A stretch of 64,000 bases of DNA from Rhodamnia argentea (lineage: Eukaryota > Streptophyta > Magnoliopsida > Myrtales > Myrtaceae). The translations under genes were made by a program, and so were the position numbers. The notes under the pieces are model-generated. The model worked only from the letters and a program-made list of their open reading frames with translations. It was not told the origin of the DNA and ran no database searches. Every line of letters starts with the position of its first letter. The stretch's first letter is position 1. Positions 1 through 12,413 of the stretch are shown here, piece after piece. Where the stretch lies: positions 32,432,934-32,496,933 of the forward strand of contig NC_063151.1 of assembly GCF_020921035.1 (NCBI RefSeq), read 5' to 3'.

Positions 1-394
1 TTGCTAGTACTAGGTTTGCCATCATAATTCGATTTGTAGACCGTGTCATGCTTAAATAACGTGTCATATTGACGGGTATCCATTCAATTTGAAATTGTTA
101 CTCTCAATGTATGTTTGCGATGCGTGTGCGACCACATGTTGTCGGGAATTGACGAGGTATAAGCGTTGCATTGTAGGCTTCTTCCTCTTTTTATGCGTTT
201 TCCATAAATGGTGTCGTGTCTAACCTTCGTTGTACAAGTGGTTTGGTATTTCGGGACGCTCAAACTTAGAACAGATCCTATCGTTGTTTGTTAATTGTCG
301 CATGACATAACAGAACATAAACATACCTTCCGAGTGTATTTCAAGTTGGCATCATAGCCAGCGTAGTTCAATTCTCCACACCCCATTTAACTGT

Positions 395-650
395 TTGTTT
401 TATAGAAAACTCAAGTGTTTTATAGAAAACTCAAGATTTGAAAGATATTTTTCAGAAAATAATTGGTTATATTGCTTAGAAAAATTAGTCAACGGAAGAT
501 GTTTTCATTATCGACAATAATTTATGACTAACTACTTTCATGGCCGGTGAAATTTTTTGCCATTCTTTCATTTGAATAAACGATATAAGAGATCATTTTT
601 CGAAAAATATTTTTCAAATCTCGAGTTTTCCGTGAAGCAGAAAAGAATAG
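395..650. mobile_element. MITE-like element, family C (GTTTGTTTT termini)
   Basis: The left end reads GTTTGTTTTATAGAAAACTC and the right end GAGTTTTCCGTGAAGCAGAA, which are roughly inverted. The interior is AT-rich and contains phrases such as 'gaaaatatttttcaaatc' that recur in related copies at 21385-22180, 32356-32740, 43198-43873 and 45855-46060. There is no coding capacity. I take it as a non-autonomous DNA element. The superfamily is not certain. Confidence 0.5.
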
Positions 651-809
651 TTTGCAAGCTGCTCGACCTCGATATGCACAGCACAAGATATAGACGTGAC
701 CACATCAAGTAGATTGGCTATCTCAATTCCCCAGTTGCTTGAAAATCGCTAGGACGTTGTTGGGGCGTGGTTCATGCTTCCCATAGATAGGAAATCACGG
801 GATCTTGCT

Positions 810-1056
810 AGAGGATTTTTATAGTCTGAGCCCATATTTTTTTACTGGTAATTTGGGTTTAGGTCCATGAATTTCTACCGCTATGTATACTATTTTTCAC
901 TTGTAATTAAATAATGAAGCGAGAGATGCAATGTGCTAATTATAGTAGAATCCTCTCTTGGACGTACCATGAATCGGGATAAAATCTTGTGTCTCGATTT
1001 CTCTTTCTCGCTTTTACGCTTTACTTTATTGTGATTGTGCGCTGAATCTTAACAAA
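810..1056 (+). mobile_element. Degenerate Ty1/copia LTR 3' end
   Basis: The stretch has the layout of the R-U5 end of plant copia LTRs: 'taattaaataatgaagcgagag', then 'gtgctaattatagtagaatcc', then a pyrimidine-rich tract 'gatttctctttctcgctttt' and an end near TTAACA at 1051-1056. A second copy with the same order of phrases lies at about 10650-10914. No internal domain is attached, so this is a solo or truncated LTR. The 5' boundary is not clear. Confidence 0.45.
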
Positions 1057-2750
1057 CGTGAGCGTGAAGCCGAATACTAAACGGGCGGCAGCCAATGAAG
1101 AGCTGCCAAATCTCGGGCTTCCAAGTCGTCATTGAAGAACGTCGAAGTGTTGAGTAATTCGATATAAACAGCTCTAGTGTCGCCAATTACCGGATTTTAC
1201 TTTTGCCCCCGTGCATATGATTTAGGCATTGAATTATGTCTATTTGATGCGTGTTGGGTTTGGGGAGGGGGGGGACCCAATACCTTCTTTCGCATTACAT
1301 GGTGGACAGGCCACTTGGTCTTTAGTATTTGCCAATAATTGAGTTACCGAATTGACTGCCCGCTGTAAAAATTCGATGAACCTATCTTTGTCACCTTTTC
1401 GGCCAGCCGCAAAGGTTAAAAAAAAAAAAAAAAACACTCCTTTGACTGCTTTTAAGGAAAAGGAAGCCACTTGTGTTTTCTTTTTTTGGGTCGAAAGCTT
1501 TGATCGACCGCGATTAGGTCGGCGACCGGAGTGTCGGATGGAGGGGGATGAACGGGGAGAACGATTCCTTACTTGGGTTTTTGGGAAATTCGTTGGATCC
1601 GATCCGATGCCTTGCGAGGATTGAAGTGCTTGACGTGATGTGGGGTGAGAATATGATGTCCTTGTACGTCTCCTCGCGTGAACATTTTTTTTTTTTTATG
1701 CTTATCTTAATCTTCGCACGCCAGCCCCGAGTTCGTATCGCTCCTGATGAAATTAAGGATCCGTTTATTTGAAAAATAAAATTTTGAAGAAATTACATTT
1801 TCTATCTTTCAGTATTTGAATAACGAAAAACTAATCGATTTACAAAAAAACGTTTTTCATGGACTGATAACAACAAGTTTAGATCGGAGAGAAACGAATT
1901 TTTCTTCTAACAGAAAAGAAATCACTTTCCCTGAACCATCAAATAGATAAAAACCGACCGTCCTCTTCGTTAATGGTTTTCATGAAAATATCTTCCCTTT
2001 TTGGGCCCCCCCCTAAACTTATGATTATACCCCAAGTCGCTCTCGAGTCTCGACAAGCCTTTGTCCGTCCACAACATAAGTTTTTTATCGCGTGGTGGTG
2101 TTGCACAGCCCCAACACTGCTCCCGGTAGAGTTGTGTTGAGGCGGCAGTGACGGAGCTCGCTCAAAACGAACCGCCGTTGTGGCTCCAATTAAACGTTCC
2201 GTCGCAGATAGGCAACTCTCGCGGCGGCGGTCGAAAAGAGTCCCCGACACCGATCGCCCCTCTCCACCTACTTTCGCCGGTGCCGAAAACTACTTGACAC
2301 GAGTTGAGGTAAGGAAAATCATAACAATCAAACCCGAGTTTCCCTCGCTAATCGTATTTTTCTTCGCAAGTTGACACCAAACGTGGGGGGGGTGGCATAG
2401 TCAAACATCAATGGCGAAACAACTTTCACACACCGAAAGTCAAAATGGCAAAAATCCAACTCTCCACGACGCCACCAAACTTATCACTTACCGACGGTAA
2501 CTTTCATCATTTCGAATTCTGAAAATCCAACGGTGCACAGGGACTCAACGGACTCAACTGAAATTCCCTCCTTCGAAAATCACCGTGCTCGCGCAAATAT
2601 AACAGAAATTCCTACGGAAAATCGGGGAAAAAAGCCAATCGATCATTTCGCGAAAATCACAAGCTAGGGTCGAGGTAGCCATATGGTCCCCGGAATTCAT
2701 TAATGACGTCGGCGAGTTCAATCATCTGCTGCTGTAATAAGACGGTAAGA

Positions 2751-2758
<8 letters not shown>

Positions 2759-2783
<25 letters not shown>
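2759..2783. repeat. (TA)n microsatellite
   Basis: About twelve TA repeats follow a run of A. It lies in intergenic DNA. Confidence 0.9.
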
Positions 2784-2789
<6 letters not shown>

Positions 2790-3219
2790 AAGAGGGGGTA
2801 AACAAAAAAAATTGGGGTATTATTTAAATGAAAATAACCAATTTATTATGGTAGGTCGCAACCTAACAGAAATCGGACCCCCACCACTCCATTACGATCC
2901 AACCCGGCGTTATTCAACGGTGGCGGGTCCCACCTCCAAAACGTCTCTACTCTACATGATCGCGAAATTACGGTGGTCACGTCCACGGTAGGCCCCCTGC
3001 GCCACCAGTAGACTACCACAGTCCCCACCCCCCCAACCAAAGGTCGAAAAATATCGGGTGGGCAATTATTATTTCGGGTATTTTTAATAAGCAGGGAGCA
3101 TCTTTCTTTCTTTTCTTTTTTTTGAAAAAAAAAAAAATCTAACTACCACTTATTGAAAGCTGTACAATTTAATTTCTTTTATATACATGGAATAGTCCAA
3201 GATAACGTATAGGCTGCCG

Positions 3220-3318
3220 TGATAGAATATTTAAATGTTAAATCACGCATTCATCTAACAAATTAAACTTTCGAACAGGTTGACGGTAGTTCCACAATAT
3301 CTAACATGGTATCAGAGT
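3220..3318 (+). mobile_element. LTR end followed by initiator-Met primer binding site
   Basis: TGGTATCAGAG at 3307-3317 matches the primer binding site complementary to initiator tRNA-Met that many plant LTR retrotransposons use. It follows directly on ...ATCTAACA, a plausible LTR 3' end (CA). The LTR 5' end and the second LTR were not found, so the element is truncated or strongly worn. Confidence 0.45.
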
Positions 3319-5058
3319 AGCAACAGACGAGTAACCCCGACTTTCTCTAACAGCTCGAGTTTTTATAACGGCTAGTCGGTGAGTTTAGGGATGTATAATA
3401 CGGGGTTATTTTTTACTGTTTTTTTTTTTTTCCTTTCATTTGAGATTCTTCCGTTGGATAATTTTGGGGCAACTCTTCATTATGAGAACGAGACTACTAG
3501 ACTCTAGGGAAAATCTTGTCCACCGAACTTATGGCTCGTCATTGATGAGAATGCTTATGGCATGACATGACATTGTTGGAAAGTAATTAGCTTTATCTAT
3601 CGCTCCACCATATATGAATGGCCAATACGATCATATCTGGTCGGCGCAGTAATGACCTAAGAAGCATCAACGCTCTCTAAGGGCTTTTGTGTCGTATCGG
3701 ACGCGTGTCGGACATTCCGACACTCTCTTACAAGCGACCGACACGTGGTCAACGCTCCGAACATGCCAATGACATGCAAGTCATAGTCAACATCTCGACA
3801 CGCAATTTCGACAAGTATGAGTTCAATTTTTAGCATTTTCAATAAATTAGGGATCAAAATGTAAATTTATCAAATATATAAATACACAAACCCAACTAAT
3901 CCAAAATTAATATACCCATCCAGAAAAAAAAAAAAACTTAATCGCGAATCCCTAATAGAAGAAGAAGAAGAGAAAGAAACTCACCGTTGATATTTTTAGA
4001 TATACATAATAACATATGTTTACCAAACAAATTGTCCCAAAGTTCTCTATTTTTTTAAAAATGACTTGTCGGCATGTCATGTCACGTCGCGTATCGGTGT
4101 CGATACTACTTAGATAATAATTGGTCTTAAAAAAAGTATAGTAATGCTACGGCCCTATGTGGCCAAAATGATTTTTTTTTTTTTGGGGTCAAAGCTGAAA
4201 TGAATTGATTGATTTAAAAATTAACGTTTCGATGACACTTAGAAATTAGAATATATCTTTCCACGGTTTAGAATTTATCATATCAAAGTGCGAATGCACA
4301 AAAGCAAAAGGCAAATTGGCTAAAGTGCGCTTACCATATAAGTTCTCTTAACAATTTCAACTAAACATCAGTCAAATGGGCCACATATGTACCTTTGCCT
4401 TTTGGCAATTCATTCCCATCCATCCCCGTGCTACAAAAGAAAGGGAGCAAGAGGATACTTTTTCCCCAACATCTAACTTCGATTTTCCATACCGCCTCAT
4501 CCCAATTCGCCAAAAGTCGACGAGAAAAGGGACGGGGGCGAGACATCCCCCGATAAGCAAAATAAAGCCCCGAGAGTGCGAAGGCCGGCTCACAAAACGG
4601 AGCCGCCCGCGCGACAACGCAAGGCCCCGAGAGAGTCTCTAGAGCCCGTCGCATTGCTCGGTAGATTAATCCGTACATAATTGTCTTTGGAGGTAACTTT
4701 GGTGCACCAAAATTGATTAAACTCTGGCATGATTCATGAATCATGCTATGCTTGTGAATAGTTTTTGGAGGGAAATGACCAGGAAGGGGTTGCGCAATAA
4801 AGAAAGGGCTTAATGAGCTGTTAACTCATATCTTTCCGTGCCACTTTCTTTAATTAATGAGGAGGAGGGGGGCACTACGACCTCCCTGCCGCATCCTTTC
4901 CGATTTTTTTAATACTTTTCCCTTGGATCTGTGCTTTTTGATCGACACGCTGCGGAGAAATCATTAGTTTAAAGACCAAAAGATTCCTCCCCCTAATTAG
5001 AAAAAAAGAAAAAGAAAAAGAAAGTCGAAATAGAAAACAAAAAAAAGAAAAAGAAAAA

Positions 5059-5450
5059 CGACACAAATAGTCTCCAAATTCTGATTCAATGTGCAATCTC
5101 TAAACTTTTAATTTGGTCGGAATGATCCACGTAACTTTTTAGTCCAATGTGCAATGTGGTTCCTAAACTTTCAATTGCTTAATGTGGTACTCGAAATTTT
5201 GGTGCATGTTCTACTTAATCCCCGAACTATAAGAAAAATGTTCAAAGTCATCCCTGAATTTAGATTAATGAAATGACTACGGTAAACATCTTCATATAAT
5301 TCAAAAGTTCGGGGGATCACATTGAGCAATCGAAAGTTCAAGAATCACAATGCACATCGGACTAAAGTTTATAGATCATTTTGGACAAGTTAAAAGTCCA
5401 ATTACCATATTGCATATCGAATCAAAGTTCAGGGACCACTTATGTCATCG
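5059..5450. mobile_element. Foldback/MITE element, family A, copy 1
   Basis: The element is a long imperfect inverted repeat. Its left arm (CGACACAAATAG... GATTCAATGTGCAAT) matches the reverse complement of its right arm (CGATGACATAAGTGG... GATTCGATATGCAAT). The arms contain several short phrases of the type 'aaactttnaatt' and 'tgcaatgtggt'. Related copies lie at 20958-21257 and 29841-30200, with a partial one at 13722-13812. There is no coding sequence. It lies about 450 bp upstream of the trihelix gene. Confidence 0.65.
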
Positions 5451-5773
5451 TCCCTAAAAAAAAGAAGAAGTAATTTTTAATATCAAGACAAGCTCACCCC
5501 TTAAACAAGATTAGCGAAGCTAACCCTATTTTTATCAAGTCGATTCGAACGGTAATAAGCTGGACGAGATTGCAAGTGGGCGTAGGAGTAAAATGGGTTA
5601 TGGCCCTTTTGTTTAGTTTAGTTAATCTTGATTAATCAAATCTTAATGGGATCTAAGTATTATTTATTTTTTTTGGGGAGGGAAAATAAAGAGGCGAAAG
5701 TGGGGAAAAATTTAATAACTTAGCCGTACGACCTTCTCCATAAAACCCTCGAGAGAATTCACATTCACCCTTG

Positions 5774-5806
<33 letters not shown>

Positions 5807-5893
5807 TCGAGATCTGTCGAGATATAAAATAATCTTTTCCCCTTCTTTTTCTCGGCTGTAATTGCTGCGCTAGAGAGAGAGAGAGAGAGAGAG
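5774..5893 (+). promoter_or_regulatory. Leader region with CT tract and GA tract
   Basis: A (CT)14 tract at about 5774-5801 and a (GA)11 tract at about 5872-5893 lie just upstream of the start codon at 5902. Such tracts are common in plant core promoters and 5' leaders (Y patches, GAGA-binding BPC sites). If both are transcribed, the two tracts are complementary and could pair across a loop of about 70 nt, with the downstream arm ending 8 nt before the AUG. I cannot place the transcription start. Confidence 0.6.
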
Positions 5894-5901
5894 CTGTGTG
5901 T

Positions 5902-8478
5902 ATGGCGAGCTCCGGCGACGCCGCCGTGGCGCGTGAGGGCGCGGAGGGCGGCGGGGACAACAACTCGTCGGCCGAGCTGTACGAGTCGGAGAGGGGCGAG
6001 CAGAGTGGCTTCGGCGGGGGCGGGGGAGGGGGCGGCGGCGCGGGGAACCGGTGGCCGAGGCAAGAGACGCTGGCCCTCCTGAAGATTCGTTCGGACATGG
6101 ACGCCGTTTTTCGCGACGCGAGCGTCAAGGGTCCCTTGTGGGAAGAAGTTTCCAGGTGAATTGATCGAATCCGGACTGAAATTCTTCACTTCGTTTGAAT
6201 TGATTTTTCATCTTCCTGCTTCTCTTTGCGGTTGCGCGCGCGCGCGTGTGGAAGTGTAGTGAATTACCCTTCTCCGAGTGAGAAAGCGAACCTGATATTT
6301 CCTTTTTCTCATTTGGGTATGAGGGGTGGAGATTCGTTCACCCATCAATGTCTTCTTCCCTCCTCCGACTGATAATTCTTTGCCGAGTTCACGGCTCATG
6401 AACTTCCGATTTACAGACTCGATGACTCAAGAACTCCACACCGCTTCGATTTCGCTTCCTCGGAGAAAAAAGTTGGTGTGGGTGATTTTTATTCCGATTC
6501 TTTTTCGAGGGGTTTGGAATTAAGTTGCGAGATGGGGGAATTTTTCATGGCATCTGAAAAATCTGGGGCATTGAATTTCAACTTTTATCTCCTGGCAATT
6601 TTCCTTTTTCTCGGAAGGGAATGGAATTGAGCTGGACATTGTTCTTCCTCCTCGTCGAGAATTCCATGTTTTGATATGGACAAATCCTGACGCATTGAGA
6701 ACTTTTCCAACAACTTTTTCTTGTTCGTCCTCCAATTCTCCTCCGTGCGGATGCGCTTATGTTTTCTCCGGTCTGTGGACTGCAAATTACAAAACTTCAT
6801 TATGTTTCATGCTGTTGTTTCAAACGGTTTTTTCGGGACTTAGCATTTTGTCGCAGCTGAAGCGAATTAAGAGAGAGCGAGAGATAGGGACAGAAGCGAA
6901 AAACTGGAGTTCATTTGTCTTGAATCGATTGTTGTCATCGTAAAAAAGAAATTTTGTTTCGTGTGTAATTGGATCAGGAAGCTAGGAGAGCTTGGGTTTC
7001 ATCGAAGTGCCAAGAAATGCAAGGAGAAATTCGAGAACGTGTACAAGTACCACAAGCGCACCAAGGACGGTCGGACCGGCAAGCACGAGAAGAAGACCTA
7101 CCGCTTCTTCGACCAGCTGGAGGCTCTGGAGAACCTGTCCCCTTCACCTTGCATCCCTCCGCCGCCACCTCAGATGGCCGCCGCCGCCGCGAGCACCGCC
7201 GGTCCACCCTTCACTGTTACATCGGTTACAACCCATCATCACATCACCATGCCGCAATTCAATGTGCCACCGCCCACTGCAATAGTTCCTCCTGCGGCGG
7301 TTCCTTCTTTGGCCACAAATGTTGCTGCAAACCCGGCCCGGGGCAGCGGGGTAGCATCATCTGCGCTCCCTAACATGCCTGGGGATTTGGGCATCTCAGA
7401 TGCTTCCGTGCCCTCGTCTTCCTCCACTTCGTCGGATGAGGAATTGGGGCGGCCGCCGCGGCGAGGGACGAAGCGGAAGTGGAGGGGCTTCTTCGAGCGG
7501 CTGACGAAGGAGGTGATGGACAAGCAGGAGGCGATGCACAGGAAGTTCCTGGAGGTGATCGAGAAGCGTGAGCATGAGAGGATGGCCCGGGAGGAGGCCT
7601 GGAGGGTGCAAGAAATAGCCAGGATCAGCCGGGAGCGCGAGATCCTCGCGCAGGAGCGGTCTGCAGCGGCGGCTAAGGATGCAGCTGTGATGTCGTTCTT
7701 GCAGAAGATTGCTGAGCAACAAATCCCGGGCAAAGCCCAAGCTAATCCGTCGCCAACTCCACTGCAGCCTCAACAGCCAGTGCGGCAGGTGCCGAACCTG
7801 TCACCGCCGCAGCCTGTACCGGCCCCGACTACGACACCAGGAGAAATCATCAGGTATTCCCAGGCACAGTCACCGGCGGTGACCACGGAAATCCATCGAA
7901 GCACGAATAATGGCGACAACCAAGCCCCACCGAGCTCCTCAAGGTGGCCAAAAGTGGAGGTTGAGGCGCTGATCAAGCTGCGGAGCAACCTCGAGTCCAA
8001 GTACCAGGAGAACGGGCCGAAGGGGCCCTTGTGGGAGGAGATCTCGGAAGCCATGAGGAAGCTCGGATACAACCGGAGTTCTAAGCGGTGCAAGGAGAAG
8101 TGGGAGAACATCAACAAGTACTTCAAGAAGGTGAAGGAGTCCAACAAGCAAAGGCCTGAGGACTCCAAGACCTGCCCCTACTTCCACCAGCTTGACGCCC
8201 TCTACAAAGAGAAGAGCTACAAGTTCGAGGCGTTGGCGAGCCAATTACTAAAGCCCGAGAGCTCAATGGCGCCGCTAATGGTGATGCCGGAGCAGCAATG
8301 GCCTCCTCCCCCAGCGGAGCGGCGGGTGGTGGACTCGACGGCTGAGGACATGGACAGCGACCGCAACCACGATGAGGAAGAGGGCGATGAGGACGACGAG
8401 GAGGAAGGTGACTATGAGGTCGTGGCAAACAAACCATCTTCAGCAGGGGCGAATAGTGAGGACACACATGATTGTTAG
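5902..8478 (+). CDS. DF1: Trihelix transcription factor, GT-2/DF1-like (two exons)
   Basis: Exons are 5902-6155 and 6978-8478. The intron (6156-6977, GT-AG) splits an Arg codon, and the joined frame gives 584 aa. This is a nuclear GT factor with two DNA-binding trihelix domains. The N-terminal one spans residues about 49-137 (NRWPRQETLALLKIR, then CKEKFENVYKYHKRTK) and is split by the intron. The C-terminal one spans about 406-490 (SRWPKVEVEALIKLR, CKEKWENINKYFKK, CPYFHQLDALY). Between them lie a Pro/Ala-rich linker, a basic KRKW patch and a long charged helix (about 240-330), the usual dimerisation coiled coil of this clade. The tail is very acidic (about 549-562). A Gly run sits at 38-46. 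The start is the first ATG in frame after the GA tract. The first domain resembles DF1/GT-2 more than GTL1. Family is certain, orthologue likely. Confidence 0.93.
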
Positions 8479-8780
8479 CAAACCGTGCAGTTCAGGTCAT
8501 TTCGGGGGTCGGGTCGAGTCGGGTCGTGCCGGAGAGTTAGGGGTGGGGGAGCGGGTCCGACCGGCGGCGACCAATCAAGGTGAAGGGATGAATTTAAAAC
8601 GCCAAATCACATGGGCTGGGGTGGGGGGTTTGTAGCATATGGTCAAGTGGGGTTTACATCTTTTATTTGTTTGATTTTATAACGATTAATTTATTTTGTA
8701 CCCAAGTAATAAAAAAAAATTGTGGGAGGTAAAGTGAGGTGTTGAGGTTCTTCACAAGGGATTAGTAAAATAAACAAATT

Positions 8781-8804
8781 AGAGAGAGAGAGAGAGAGAG
8801 AGAG
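8781..8804. repeat. (AG)12 microsatellite
   Basis: Twelve AG repeats about 300 bp downstream of the trihelix stop codon. Confidence 0.9.
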
Positions 8805-10649
8805 ACGTTTTTCAGATGATGTTCCAAAAATTCAGGTTGAGTGTATATTTGAACCAATACAAATGTTCGGTCTGATTGCTGTTGTTTCGCCTATGTTGTT
8901 GGAATTGTACGCCACTGTCCTTCTTCGGATTGGTTCTATGTTTGCCTTAAGAATACTTCCAACTCGCTGGAAAATAGAGGAAATTCGCCTGGATAATAAT
9001 CTAAATTATCAAAAGGGGCTTCCAAAATATTTTTAGAAGATTTATCTTATATGAACCGGTATTGGCTTGATACCCAAAAAATAATATCCATTTCATTGTT
9101 TGGTTAAAGGTTGGGTTTTACTATAAATAATTAGTTTGTTGATATCTTATCGTCGAAGTCGGTTCAAGCGAGTCATTTGATGAACAAAATTCGCGTTCTA
9201 ATTTGGACCTACTGGGTGAAATTCTTTTTTGTTACTTTTTATTATTATTTTTGTACATCTAGTCATGTGTTAGAAAACCTTTTTTTTCACACATGGTTGT
9301 AATTTAAGATGAGCATTTGATTCAATTTTATTGGATTTTAGATTGGCAAGATTTTAAGGGAACTTTTCAATTTAAAGAGGTCATCCAATCGTATGATTAA
9401 GATTATGAAGGATAGAATTTGCTATTCTTATTCTTTAGAGTAATTTAAAGGTAATTCTTTGGTTTGAATATCGATATATAAGATTGACAACCGTTCTCCG
9501 ATGCCTGCGCTTTCACCATGCATGAAGAGTGTATGTTAGGTTGAAAAAAAGAAGAGCTAATCATTTAGTTAAGTGAAAATAATATAGCGAGCCATTTCAA
9601 TTTCCTTATGTCAATTTACCTCCGTTAAGGTCAATTTAGAATCTTTACTTAGCCAAATCACATCGTTATGTTTAACACCTAAAAAGTATCCCAAGCATTA
9701 AAGCATATCCGGTCAGTGAAAAAAATTCAATCGAAGGGTGTCGAGTGTCGACGATGGAAATCACATTATGGCCAAGTATTGAATCGGGAAAGTCGAGGAT
9801 TTTGTGCCATTCCGGTTGATGGAAACACATGGAAGCTGACATAGAGTACAACTCAACGATTTCGCAATTTGTAACTGCACATAGATAAGTATTGTTAAAC
9901 AGTAAGAGCCACATAAGATATATATAACTATTTATGGTAGACCGTAATTTAAGTTAATTCCTTGTAAAGGTTGGCCTGATTGATCGAAGAACCAATACGA
10001 TTCGTTCTTATTTGGTATTTTCAATGTAATTCACATCTCCGGCGACGATCGACCTCGGCTTTCGTGCCGGTGCCGGAGGGGAAATGTAGATAAATACAAT
10101 TTTCTCATTAATGTTGGACGTTGTCCTATCATTTCATCAGTCAAATCTTTATTATGTCTTACGAGTTTGGTTTTTGTCACGGAAATTGTCGGATTGCTGT
10201 GGCTGACAGGACAGCGAAATCAAAGCATAACGGACTTTTTGCAGTTGCAGACGAAATGGAGAAAGAGAAAGAGAGCATCGTCGCATGTGGACATCAGGGG
10301 TTGGCCCCGAGGAGCAATAATCATATCGATCTACGCGCACACGTCATTTCGATTCCTCGATGCGTTCGCATTGATGTCAGTGCACACCCTCAACTCTAGC
10401 TTCGCCTCGACGATTGAACTTGATTCCTGGGAAGAAGCTCTTCGCTTTCCTCCGACCGCGTTTCTTCGACAGATCCGACGTCAAGCTCGGGGCGCAAGTT
10501 TCCCACACGAACAATGTTGCTAGGGATTGCAAATCGATTCGCGAAAGCATCTAGGGAACCCGTTCGTTGCAATTCATGAGGTACCGGAATGTGCGACTTG
10601 TACTCCCTATCGACAAGAAGGCATGAGATCCTGCTTCCCACCTCAAACG

Positions 10650-10914
10650 TTGATAGGCTTTTATAGTTGGAGTGTGTATTTTCTTGATGGTTCGAATTTA
10701 TGCTTATGAATAGCTATTGTTATATATAATATATTCCTATTGTAATTGAGAGTTGTAACATAGATGTGAGATGTGCTAATTACAAAGAAATCTTATGCGT
10801 AACATAACTCTAGTTTAAAGGTGAATCGAAATAAAAATTTTGTGCATCAATTTCTCTTTTTTGACTTTACTCTATATTTCACTGCGGTCGTGCGTTTAAT
10901 TCTAACACATAGAA
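10650..10914 (+). mobile_element. Degenerate Ty1/copia LTR 3' end, second copy
   Basis: It shares its order of phrases with 810-1056: 'cctattgtaattgagag', 'gatgtgctaattacaaagaaatc', 'catcaatttctctttt', 'tcgtgcgtttaattctaaca'. It is clearly diverged from the other copy and in the same orientation. No gag or pol remnant lies between the two, so they are independent solo or truncated LTRs, not one element. Confidence 0.45.
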
Positions 10915-12413
10915 CTCGCAGAATGTTCAAGAACTCCTAGATAACCGACTTCCCGTAGCAACGCATTGGATTATCAAAAGAAATCATTGCAATCCATGTG
11001 CACATTTCCGTTACATCGCTCAATTACAAGTGAAAAAAAGTGTGTTTATATATAAGCGATAGTTATTCATGAGGTCAAGTTCGAAACTATCAAAAAAATA
11101 TGGACTCAAATTATAAAACGCTTTTGGAAGCTCAGGGGTGCTATCCCTCGTGACCCTCGCCTGCTCAATAGGGAGCGAGACCCCGTGTTTTTCTGTCGAT
11201 GGGGAGTATGAACTACACCCCCAATAACTTCAACATCTTTAAGCTCTCTAGTTTTGTCCATTGTGCACGGGTTTTTTTGCACCGCGGCTTGGCATTTCCA
11301 TAGTGTGCGATTTAAACCCCAACATACAAGTTAGGTTTAAATTTCATAGGAAACAAAGGGCAATGTACCCACTACTGATTTATTTTTTGTCTTAAAGACC
11401 TTCCTTCTACCTTGCTATCTTATCTAATTTCCCTTTCCTTTCTTTTCACGATCCGAAACACTTGTGCTCCAAACTTTTAGTCGCCACCAAAGAGGCACAT
11501 GAGAGCTAGATCTAGCCGCCGTTCCCCTTCCTAATCCAGGGGCTCCAGCACTAAGAGACAGAAGCCATCACAAAAGACCCCGCAAGCCTCGTTACCGAAT
11601 TAAGTCCTCGCCTTTCAGCCTTACGTAAGTGGCCTTGATCCAAAGTAGCCTGTACGCAACGGTTTTGAGATTCGAACATGTGGGCTCTGGTTGCCAAACT
11701 TACGCCCCAACCCCCAAGAAGTTCGATCCCATCCCTCCGTTAAATAGCGGGATCCTTCGAACCTAGATCTAACGCATACAAGATTCATAAGAGAAAAAGA
11801 CGTACACGGGACACATGCATATCGATTCTACATCCTGGCTAATGAATCCCAGTAATTTTCGAACCAACCCCCCCACCCGAACCCCCAAAAAAAAAAAATA
11901 TATTCACAGTAATTCAACGGTGGGTATCATTGTACGTAGACTTGGAGATTGGGAAGGGCTTTTACTACAGGGCGGGTTATGGCATGGGGCATGCCCTACC
12001 ATGTACCGTTCTGGTTCGCTTTGATGAGAATTTACAGTGATGTTATCCACTAAAGAGAGAGTGACCCCTCGAAGGAACAGCACGGAGCGAAGGAAGGGTC
12101 ACTTTCCGTGATAAAGGACCTTGCTCTTGTTTACATGGCTACAACCATATCCACATCTTCATTGGTCGTACCATCGGGATTACAAAAGGATCGACAAAAT
12201 CGAATATCAAGCCGTCGAAGCCGTCCGTGCTGTAGAGTCGTTTGTGGTGTGTTTAGTGTTGGAGTTTTTATGATGTGAGCTACATTCACTACAACAGTAA
12301 TTTATCGTTTTACGGGATTGGCCTAATAAGATGAGATATAAAGACTCTCAATCAGTCTAATATAGGGCTAACTAGAGTAGGCCAAATAGAGCCCGGCTTG
12401 TGATGAGAAGTTT

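Larger units (their letters stand above)
1..5700. other. Gene-free upstream region, repeat-rich
   Basis: No open frame here looks like a protein family, and no multi-exon gene could be built. The stretch holds a GTTTGTTTT-family element (about 395-650), a worn copia LTR end (about 810-1056), a TA microsatellite (2759-2783), an LTR end with an initiator-Met primer site (to 3318) and a foldback element (5059-5450), each listed separately. Homopolymer A and T runs are common. The 127-codon minus frame at 4361-4744 is treated as chance. The last 500 bases probably include the promoter of the trihelix gene. Confidence 0.7.
8479..12413. other. Intergenic, no gene seen
   Basis: The first 200-300 bases are the likely 3' UTR of the trihelix gene. 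An AG microsatellite lies at 8781-8804 and a worn copia LTR end at about 10650-10914. The rest, including the 118-codon frame at 10167-10523, shows no family resemblance. I see nothing else in it. Confidence 0.65.

Noticed and set aside
4361..4744. 127-codon minus-strand frame
   Set aside because: No family resemblance, and overlapping frames on both strands are also open, as in chance open stretches.
5653..6189. Minus-strand frames of 138 and 178 codons over the trihelix exon 1
   Set aside because: They are produced by the CT/GA tracts and by the GC-rich exon on the other strand.
10167..10523. 118-codon plus-strand frame
   Set aside because: No domain, no promoter or splice context, next to a worn LTR.
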